The translations under genes were made by a program, and so were the position numbers. This document shows, piece by piece, positions 23,554-30,239 of a stretch of 32,132 bases of DNA. This DNA comes from Ardenticatenales bacterium (GTDB lineage Bacteria > Chloroflexota > Anaerolineae > Promineifilales > UBA4811). Each line of letters opens with the position of its first letter. Positions within the stretch are counted from its first letter, which is position 1. Under the pieces are notes generated by a model. It saw nothing but the letters and a program-made list of their open reading frames with translations, did not search any database and was not told the DNA's origin. The stretch lies in contig JAUVHW010000013.1 of assembly GCA_030593075.1 (NCBI GenBank), positions 1-32,132 on the forward strand, given 5' to 3'.

Positions 23554-25268
23554 CCTGCGCAGTCATTCCAGTTCAGGATGAAATCGCGGAACTCGTCGTT
23601 TGAACCGCCGGTCCTCTGAATGACAATGAGGCCACCGGTTCGAAACACGACACCATAGCGCTCTATGTCCAGCTGAGCTACGTACTCGCGGTACTGATCA
23701 CAGACGATGTAGTCCTGATCGTACAGGTTGAGAAACACAATATCCGGATTGGTTGGGGCTTTGCGCTGGGTAGGGATACCAATGATATAGAGCTCCCGGC
23801 GCTGCGCCAGGTGGGGAGCATAGTCATTGGTGGTGACCAGAGAACCTGCAGCCGGCGTGACCTGAAGTGCCAACTCAACAACCTCAGCGTTGACAACCCG
23901 AGCCAGCGCGGAGGGTACTGCCTGGTTCTCGGTGAACGGATTGTCCGTCCAAAAGGCCGCCGCCGCGAGCGGAATCAATCCCAGGCCGAGCAGACGCCAG
24001 GTCCATGGAGAGGCATCTCTCGAAGCAGCTGCGGTCCTGAGACGGGAGAGTCCAAAGATAGTGGCAACGAACAGAAAAGGGATGAGGGGAACCGCGTATT
24101 GGCAGTATATGGTAGCTTGACAGTGGTGTTGCGCCAGTAGATTGAGAGCCAGTCCGGGAACGGCCGGGAGCAGCTCGGGCAGGCCCACCAAGGCCAGAAA
24201 CCCGACTGGCACCAGGAGCTGCAGCAGGTAGAGCAGCCGCTTGGGGTCCATAACGTGACGCCAGACCTCGGCCGGGCGAGATACCGGCGCCGCCAGCATC
24301 TGCAGGGGAGACTCACCCAGCCACAGGTACCGGCTCAGGGTGTCCGGACTCGCCCCTCGTACCGTGGGAATCAACCAGAACGATGCCGCCCAGAACGTCA
24401 GCAGGCCGATGCCAATCCAGACAACACCAAAGCCGACCTCGCGCCGCGCAAGCAGAGCATAGAGACCAAAGGCGGCGACGGTCAACCCCATGTTCTCCTT
24501 GCACAGCAGCGGAATCACAAGCCAGAAAGACGCCCATCTTTGATGGTTGCGCTCCAGCGCATAGAAGGCAGCAATGAAGGCCGGGATCGACAGGGCCTCA
24601 ACATGAAAGTCGAAGCGAGCCACAAAGCCTACGCTGGGTGAAGCCAAATAGGCAGCAGCCACCCCCAGTGCGATTGCCGGACTCGACAGCTTGTGCTTCG
24701 CCAGGCAGTAGAGAGGCACGGCCGCCGCCGAAAGGCCAACTGTCTGCAGAACCAGTAGCGTCACCGGCGAAGGGAACAGCGCGTAAAACGGCAGTGCAAC
24801 GGCCAGAAAGGGACGAAAATGGTCGGCAAACGAATTGTCAACCTCGATTGAGCTGGCGAAGAAGCGGCCGTGCAAGGTGTTCCATACTATCTGCTCATTG
24901 ATCGCCAGATCGTAACCGGTGGAATTGAAGCGCTGGTGGCGGGTGATAGACAGCCAACCGTACGCCGCCACGAATGCCGCCATCAGAGCAACCAGCGAGG
25001 CAGCTGGTACCCATGAGCGCACACCGGGCCAGCGAATTGACGTAGGTGAAGACCGCCTACCGGTGACGACAGCCACCAACGCTAGGCCAGCGACCGCAAG
25101 AAACCACACTACTGCCACCAGCAGCAGGCGGTAGAGCCGTTCACTCTGCCACGGGAAGAGGCCCCCGATCTGCCCCTGGGTCACGCCATAGGCGCCGAGC
25201 GCGGCCACGCCGAACAGCGCACAGCTAACCAGGACCAGTACGGCGCCCCAGGCTCGCCTCGCGGTCAT
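23550..25268 (-). CDS. DUF2079 domain membrane protein
   Basis: A 572-residue multi-helix protein of the DUF2079 family, common in Chloroflexota and Actinobacteria and not functionally defined, but with a GT-C-like layout. Family features are GYDLAINEQIVWNTLHGRFF and DNSFADHFRPFLAVALPFY in the first large outer loop, and FDFHVEALSIPAF followed by CKENMGL in the middle. About ten helices are followed by a soluble end with TNDYAPHLAQRREL and LYDQDYIVCDQ. I use ATG at 25268; a TTG at 25307 could add 13 residues including two Cys, but has no better site. It is the first gene of the three-gene unit with YfhO and the GH-A-like protein. Confidence 0.82.
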   Translation of the reverse strand: MTARRAWGAVLVLVSCALFGVAALGAYGVTQGQIGGLFPWQSERLYRLLLVAVVWFLAVAGLALVAVVTGRRSSPTSIRWPGVRSWVPAASLVALMAAFVAAYGWLSITRHQRFNSTGYDLAINEQIVWNTLHGRFFASSIEVDNSFADHFRPFLAVALPFYALFPSPVTLLVLQTVGLSAAAVPLYCLAKHKLSSPAIALGVAAAYLASPSVGFVARFDFHVEALSIPAFIAAFYALERNHQRWASFWLVIPLLCKENMGLTVAAFGLYALLARREVGFGVVWIGIGLLTFWAASFWLIPTVRGASPDTLSRYLWLGESPLQMLAAPVSRPAEVWRHVMDPKRLLYLLQLLVPVGFLALVGLPELLPAVPGLALNLLAQHHCQATIYCQYAVPLIPFLFVATIFGLSRLRTAAASRDASPWTWRLLGLGLIPLAAAAFWTDNPFTENQAVPSALARVVNAEVVELALQVTPAAGSLVTTNDYAPHLAQRRELYIIGIPTQRKAPTNPDIVFLNLYDQDYIVCDQYREYVAQLDIERYGVVFRTGGLIVIQRTGGSNDEFRDFILNWNDCAG

Positions 25269-25470
25269 CGCCGCCACGCCGCGGCCGCAGAGGAGACAAG
25301 CACCCAAATGAGCATCAAGTAGAGGAGCCTGTCTGGTGTATGCACTGCTTCGATTCCCTCAGATGCCTCGGCGCAGTCGCTCCTCGGGCTGGTGGTCGTT
25401 GTAGCGTGAGGACCGCGGTCGAGTGCTCCGCTCAAGGCCTTCAGAGTATTCCTGCCACGTGCATAGTCGC

Positions 25471-25540
25471 GTCAGGCCACTACTATAGCACAGTTGACGC
25501 CGTACGGGCAAACAGATACAATGCTGTAGGTCAGGCCACT
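25471..25540. repeat. Two copies of GTCAGGCCACT flanking a promoter
   Basis: An identical 11-base direct repeat at 25471-25481 and 25530-25540 (59 bases apart) brackets the promoter at 25494-25522. The second copy begins at the expected start of transcription. This arrangement fits an operator pair for a regulator in the shared divergent region, but no regulator gene is in the window. Confidence 0.5.
25494..25522 (+). promoter_or_regulatory. Sigma-70 promoter of the second GT39 gene
   Basis: TTGACG (25494-25499), a 17-base spacer and TACAAT (25517-25522); each hexamer differs from consensus at one position. Transcription would start near 25529, leaving a leader of about 117 bases. On the opposite strand TATAGT (complement of 25482-25487) could be a -10 for the DUF2079 unit, but without a good -35. 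The remainder of this 377-base gap shows no gene. Confidence 0.65.
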
Positions 25541-25545
25541 GGAGA

Positions 25546-25604
25546 GTGAACCGTTGCTGGTTCCGCAGAGAAACGGCCGTACGGCCTCTGTGCCACCGTT
25601 CACT
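25546..25604 (+). promoter_or_regulatory. Structured leader with nested inverted repeats
   Basis: The leader of the second GT39 gene contains AGTGAAC (25546-25552) complementary to GTTCACT (25598-25604). Inside it CAGAG (25566-25570) is complementary to CTCTG (25586-25590), and at the centre is the perfect 12-base palindrome GGCCGTACGGCC (25575-25586). They could fold into one long stem or act as protein sites. It matches no riboswitch I know. Confidence 0.35.
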
Positions 25605-25645
25605 GTCCTGGCTAGGCGTGACCGGTATCCCACACTGAGAGGACC

Positions 25646-28219
25646 ATGAAGCGGCAGGCAGCCCTGTTTGCGCTGACACTGCTTCTGGGGGGTGGGGCGG
25701 CGGCAGCGCCGTGGCCTATTGTGCGCTATTGGCTGTCCTCCGCCCTCCTTTGGGTGCTTCCAGGGCTCGGCTGGGCATCGCTAGCTCTCGGCGATGCGCT
25801 TGACCGTGCTGAAAGGGTTGGCGTGGGTCTGGGGCTCAGCTTTGTTGCCACCCCCCTGGTTGTACTGCTGCTCTCGTACCGTCCCGGGCCACTCACGCGG
25901 GCCTCTCTCATTGGGGCGGCAGTGGTGAACGCCTCCTTCCCGATAGTGCTCTGCGCGCTGGTGCGCAAAGGTCGGCGTGGCGCCGAGGCGTCGGGGGACC
26001 AGGCGGGCTCCTCCCACAAAACTCGCCTGCCGACCTGGGGCGGCTCACCCGGCTCGGGGATGCTCGGCTCGCTATGGCGAGACGGGTGGGCATGGCTGCT
26101 GGCGGCAGTTCTCATTGCCACTGGCCTGCGTTTTGTGAACCTCAATTACTCCGAGTTTCAGGGGGATGAAGCCGCCGTCATGGTCCGGGCGGCGCGCGCA
26201 CTGACAGGAGACGAGACTATCGTCTTCCAGCACAAGAAGGGGCCGGCCGAACTGGCTGTGGTGATGGCTGTCTGGCGGCTGACGGGCATCACAAGCGAGT
26301 GGATGGCGCGCCTGCCCTTCGCCTGGGCTAGCGTGCTGGGAGTCACGGCGATCTTTCTGCTGGGAAGACGAATGGGGCAGCCACACGCAGGCGGCATCGC
26401 GGCCTGCATGGTCGCCATCGACGGCTACTTTGTGGGCTTTGGGCGCATCGTGCAGTATCAGAGCCTGACCTTCGCTCTTGGCTCGCTCGGCTTGCTCTGC
26501 CTGGTTGCCTACTCTGTCCAAGGTCACGGTAGGCTCGTCGTGGCGGGCGGCGTTCTTCTTGCTGGCGCTGTCCTGTCACACTATGATGCGATCCTGACTC
26601 TGCCTGCAGCGCTTTTCCTGGTCAGCGCACGGTTGTGGCACAACCGTCGGCGTCTCCGCCAATCTCTCGTGCCGATAGTGATCGCGGTGCTGCTCAGCGG
26701 GGGCATTCTCGGAGCATTCTACCTGCCCTTCCTGCACAGTTCCTATTTGGGCTCCACTGTCTCCTATGTCTCAGGCCGCATAGGCATCGATCAGCACGTT
26801 TACAATCACCTCTGGTCCTCCTTTCGGTTGAGCACAGTCTACAGCGCCGTGTATCTGCTGGTAGCGATGTTCCTCGGCTGCGCAGTGCAGACGGTAGCCA
26901 CCTGGGCCCGCCCAGGACCCATCTGGGCCGGGCTGGCGTTGGCACTGCTCGTGACGGCTGCTACGGGTCTGTTGTGGCCGCAGATCTGGTCATTTGGCGG
27001 AACGACGGCCGCCTGGGTCCCTGTCGGCATTCTGCTCGCGGGCTCGCTGGTGTGCTCAGGACAACCCGCGGCGATCCGCTTCTTGTGGCTCTGGCTAGGC
27101 GTGCCCGGGCTTTTCTACTTGTTCTTCGTCGCGCTGCCGCTGACGCACATCCACACTCTTCACCCCGCCATGGCAATACTGGCTGGCCTCGGACTCGTCA
27201 AGTCGGCCCACTGGCTATCGAATCGATCCAAGACCGCCATGTGGCTGTATGCATTCGCCGGAGCAGCCACGTACGCAGTGTGCGGATTCTACGCCGTCAT
27301 GCTATTCGTTGACCACACGCCCGAATACATGCGACACTTCCCCGCGTCGAATCACCCCCTGTACTGGACTCCGTACCAGCAGAAGCCCAAGGCCGGGCTA
27401 TTTGGGTTCCCCTACCGTGCCGGCTGGAAGGCTGCAGGGTATTTGATGGATAGAGAGGAACTGCTCGGAAGCTATGACAGCAATGAGGAGCCGGACGTCA
27501 CGGACTACTACATGCGCCGGGCGACTCGCCTGGGCTGTGCCAGCCCCGACCACTATGTAATCGCGCCTAACGTCCAAGACGAGGTAGCTATCCGCTGGGA
27601 CCAGGTCGAGGCAGCGTACCATCCGGCCCTCATCGTTACCGTTGGTGGCGAACCGAAGCTCACAGTGCACAGCCGCGAGCGAGCAGGCAATCCCGCGACT
27701 CACAGCGCAGAGGAGTACGAAGAGGAGTTTGACGCCGGATCAACGCCGGAGCGGGTTGCAGGGATTACAGCCACGAAACAGAGCCATGTGCTGCCTGATA
27801 AGTATGTCTCGCGGGAAGCGTTATTTGGGGATTTCGCGCGTCTAGTGGGCTACAGGATCCAGTCGGACAACGCCGTGCCGGGCGGCTATGTGGAACTTGC
27901 TCTGCTGTGGCAGGTGAGAGAGCGCACAGGCACGGACTACCACGTCTTCACGCATCTCTACGACGGCGAGATAATGAGGGGCCAGCTGGATGGACAGCCC
28001 GTATGTGGAAACCATCCAACATCGCACTGGCAGCCTGACCAATACGTCTTGGATCCATATCGCATTCCTGTCAGGCAGGACGCTCCCCTCGGTCCGGTGC
28101 CTCTGACGGTTGGCTTGTACGATTTCCAGACAATGGGGCGTGTTCCTGTGTCAGCACCTGACGGGTCCCCCGTCGGCGACCAACTACACCTTATCGATGT
28201 GACGATACTGCCGCCTTAG
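25646..28219 (+). CDS. GT39-like membrane glycosyltransferase with N-terminal extension and C-terminal beta-sandwich
   Basis: An 857-residue GT-C-type protein. Residues 1-110 form an extra group of about four membrane helices, joined by a polar linker to the catalytic core from about 145. The core has the acidic pair Asp174-Glu175 in FQGDEAAVMVRAARAL after RFVNLNYSE, and about ten helices including FGRIVQYQSLTFALG. The soluble C-terminus from about residue 730 has YHVFTHLYDG, NHPTSHW and PLTVGLYDFQTMGRVPV, the same pattern as in the GT39-like protein at 17697-19778. A polyprenyl-phosphate-sugar donor is expected from the family; the acceptor is unknown. The start ATG has only AGAGG three bases before it. 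Its own promoter lies at 25494-25522. Confidence 0.8.
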   Translation: MKRQAALFALTLLLGGGAAAAPWPIVRYWLSSALLWVLPGLGWASLALGDALDRAERVGVGLGLSFVATPLVVLLLSYRPGPLTRASLIGAAVVNASFPIVLCALVRKGRRGAEASGDQAGSSHKTRLPTWGGSPGSGMLGSLWRDGWAWLLAAVLIATGLRFVNLNYSEFQGDEAAVMVRAARALTGDETIVFQHKKGPAELAVVMAVWRLTGITSEWMARLPFAWASVLGVTAIFLLGRRMGQPHAGGIAACMVAIDGYFVGFGRIVQYQSLTFALGSLGLLCLVAYSVQGHGRLVVAGGVLLAGAVLSHYDAILTLPAALFLVSARLWHNRRRLRQSLVPIVIAVLLSGGILGAFYLPFLHSSYLGSTVSYVSGRIGIDQHVYNHLWSSFRLSTVYSAVYLLVAMFLGCAVQTVATWARPGPIWAGLALALLVTAATGLLWPQIWSFGGTTAAWVPVGILLAGSLVCSGQPAAIRFLWLWLGVPGLFYLFFVALPLTHIHTLHPAMAILAGLGLVKSAHWLSNRSKTAMWLYAFAGAATYAVCGFYAVMLFVDHTPEYMRHFPASNHPLYWTPYQQKPKAGLFGFPYRAGWKAAGYLMDREELLGSYDSNEEPDVTDYYMRRATRLGCASPDHYVIAPNVQDEVAIRWDQVEAAYHPALIVTVGGEPKLTVHSRERAGNPATHSAEEYEEEFDAGSTPERVAGITATKQSHVLPDKYVSREALFGDFARLVGYRIQSDNAVPGGYVELALLWQVRERTGTDYHVFTHLYDGEIMRGQLDGQPVCGNHPTSHWQPDQYVLDPYRIPVRQDAPLGPVPLTVGLYDFQTMGRVPVSAPDGSPVGDQLHLIDVTILPP

Positions 28220-28381
28220 GCCGACCGGCCGAGTGCCGCGGCTGCCGGGGAGAGCTGTCGGTCCCGCCTCACTGGGGTTGTGCAATATCCCTTCCGCACT
28301 GCGACCGGCTCACTTTCGCAGGCACGGGCGCGTCTGGTCCTTCCCAGGCTCCGCGGGACAGTGCAGTCTGCAGGAGCTTCC

Positions 28382-30004
28382 CTACAGATATCCCAGGCTG
28401 CGTAGTCGTTCCTCCACCTCGGCCGTCTCCTCAACGCCCAGGCCTGTCTCCTCTCGCGCATCAGGTGCGGTCTCCGCATAGGTCACCTCGGGAGTCGCTT
28501 CAAAGATGTCGGCGAGAACCCGACCGTCCATCTCCGGCCTGACCGGCACCCCGGCCAGATGCAGGATAGTCGGAGCCAGGTCCACCAATCTGGCCCCAGC
28601 AACCGTCTTTGCGGCTTTGATGCCACGACCACGCGCGATCAAGATCCCTTCGCTGCGGTGGCACCCAGAGTCACCCCGTATTTGCTGGGTGACCACCTTG
28701 CCATTCGTGGCAAAGAGAGGGAAGGAGATCATGTTGTACTCATCAAGCACCACGTGCAGGTCGGGACCGTGCCCCGCGTAGGGACCATGGTAGACATCGT
28801 CACGGGGGACCAACCTGGTCACCAACCGCCGGCCGTCTTGACCCCGCAACTCAAGCAGGGCATTGCTCACCCGCTCCAACACGGCCTTCCGGTCGGACTG
28901 ACTGACAACGCCGTTGGGCTCCCGGCCGGCCAGGTTCAGATAGATCTGGCCCACGTGTCCCATGCTGTAGGCCGTAGTGCGAGACCAATCCACCGCATCG
29001 TAGGAGAGGAACCTGCCCATTAACCTGTTGCGAGTCCCCTTGCTGACTCTGGCGACCAGGTTCTGAATGCGCAGGCGGGACATCCAGCCAAAGACGGCAG
29101 AGGGCGTGAGACCGTGGCGAAATGCAGACGCCTTGAACCGAGTCCAGGGATCTCGCCTGAGCCTCACGAACCCCTTCTCGATCAGGTAGTTGTTGAGATT
29201 GACGATGGCGTGCAGGGGGCCAAAACCGTGATCGGACATGACCAAGACGGTAGTAGAGTCATCGAGCTGTTCCAGCATCCGGCCGATGGCAGCATCCACC
29301 AGGGCATAGCCATCCCGGATGGCGTTCTCGAAAGCACTAGCCTCGTGGCGCGGATGGTTCCTGTCCATAAAACGCCACATCGCGTGCTGCATGACGTCCA
29401 GTGAGAGAAAGTGCAGCATAAAGACATCCCACGGTTCGTTCTGCATCAGGTGCAGTCCCCAGCGGCCGTGGGTCTCGATGAGGTCGTACAGGTCGGCGAC
29501 AAAATCGGCTTCGGCGCCGGGAGCGTACTGAACGCGCGGGGCAATGCGGTAGCGCCCCAGGTGAGGCTCATAGCGGCCGATCAGGTTCGCGGGGAAGCAG
29601 ATGTCGCCGCCTCGAGTGGGAGAAAGGAGGCCCGAGATCATGAAACCGTTCACCGGGCGTGGAGGGTAGGTGACCGGCAGATTCATGGACCCGACTTTCA
29701 GCCCGGCCTGCGAGAGAAGGTCCCAGATGGTCGGCTGCCGAATGCTGGTGGCGTTTACCAGATCAAAGCCGTCTCCCTTGGGCCGGATAAAGTCAAAGAC
29801 GCCGTGCTTTCCCGGGTTGCAGCCCGTCATGAACGTGGGCCAGGCGGGCGAAGTCACCGGAGGCAAGGTGGATTCCAGCTCTCCGTGCACTCCGCTCGCC
29901 AGCAGCTTCGAAAAGGTCGGAAGGTAGCCGGCCGCAGCCCAGGGGCGCACCAGGTCAAAGGTGGCGCCATCAACGCCAAATATGAGGATCCGGGCACGTG
30001 TCAT
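28382..30004 (-). CDS. Alkaline phosphatase superfamily phosphodiesterase/nucleotide pyrophosphatase
   Basis: A 540-residue enzyme of the type I phosphodiesterase/nucleotide pyrophosphatase group. The N-terminus has IFGVDGATFD (Asp12, a metal ligand), then PPVTSPAWPTFMTGCNPGKHG with the expected nucleophile at Thr51 or Ser52, VMSDHGFGPLH with the Asp-His metal ligands, and CHRSEGILIARG near the end. There is no signal peptide, so it may act in the cytoplasm or at the inner face. It could hydrolyse nucleotide-sugars, phosphonates or lipid-linked phosphodiesters; context suggests glycan or lipid metabolism. The start is ATG at 30004, with GGAAGG six bases upstream (30011-30016) and a promoter 44 bases upstream; an ATG at 30034 would leave only a seven-base leader. 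Confidence 0.85.
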   Translation of the reverse strand: MTRARILIFGVDGATFDLVRPWAAAGYLPTFSKLLASGVHGELESTLPPVTSPAWPTFMTGCNPGKHGVFDFIRPKGDGFDLVNATSIRQPTIWDLLSQAGLKVGSMNLPVTYPPRPVNGFMISGLLSPTRGGDICFPANLIGRYEPHLGRYRIAPRVQYAPGAEADFVADLYDLIETHGRWGLHLMQNEPWDVFMLHFLSLDVMQHAMWRFMDRNHPRHEASAFENAIRDGYALVDAAIGRMLEQLDDSTTVLVMSDHGFGPLHAIVNLNNYLIEKGFVRLRRDPWTRFKASAFRHGLTPSAVFGWMSRLRIQNLVARVSKGTRNRLMGRFLSYDAVDWSRTTAYSMGHVGQIYLNLAGREPNGVVSQSDRKAVLERVSNALLELRGQDGRRLVTRLVPRDDVYHGPYAGHGPDLHVVLDEYNMISFPLFATNGKVVTQQIRGDSGCHRSEGILIARGRGIKAAKTVAGARLVDLAPTILHLAGVPVRPEMDGRVLADIFEATPEVTYAETAPDAREETGLGVEETAEVEERLRSLGYL

Positions 30005-30037
30005 CAATTGCCTTCCAGGGGCACCGCTGGTCATCAG

Positions 30038-30077
30038 CTAGAACAGGATTCTAGCATCACGGCCAAGAGCCTGTCAA
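30038..30077 (-). promoter_or_regulatory. Sigma-70 promoter with dyad over the -10 and start site
   Basis: TTGACA (complement of 30072-30077), an 18-base spacer and TAGAAT (complement of 30048-30053). The inverted repeat CTAGAA (30038-30043) and TTCTAG (30049-30054), with a five-base centre, covers the -10 and the likely transcription start, as an operator would. The rest of the gap up to 30239 shows no gene. Confidence 0.65.
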
Positions 30078-30239
30078 ATCGCGCTGCTCGGCGGGTACTA
30101 CCCATGGAGAAGGAACGCCCCGCAGACCTGGTAGCACGGCATGATGAAGGTTCGTCAAGAGCCGCGGCAGATCAGTCCGCCAGCCCAGTTCCACATCGGC
30201 GCCTCGCAGGCTGTTCCGGCCGCCGCTGCTCGCAGATCA

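Noticed and set aside
28220-28381. Terminator between the convergent GT39 and phosphodiesterase genes
   Set aside because: Only short GC stems with no T-run on either strand; nothing distinct from background.
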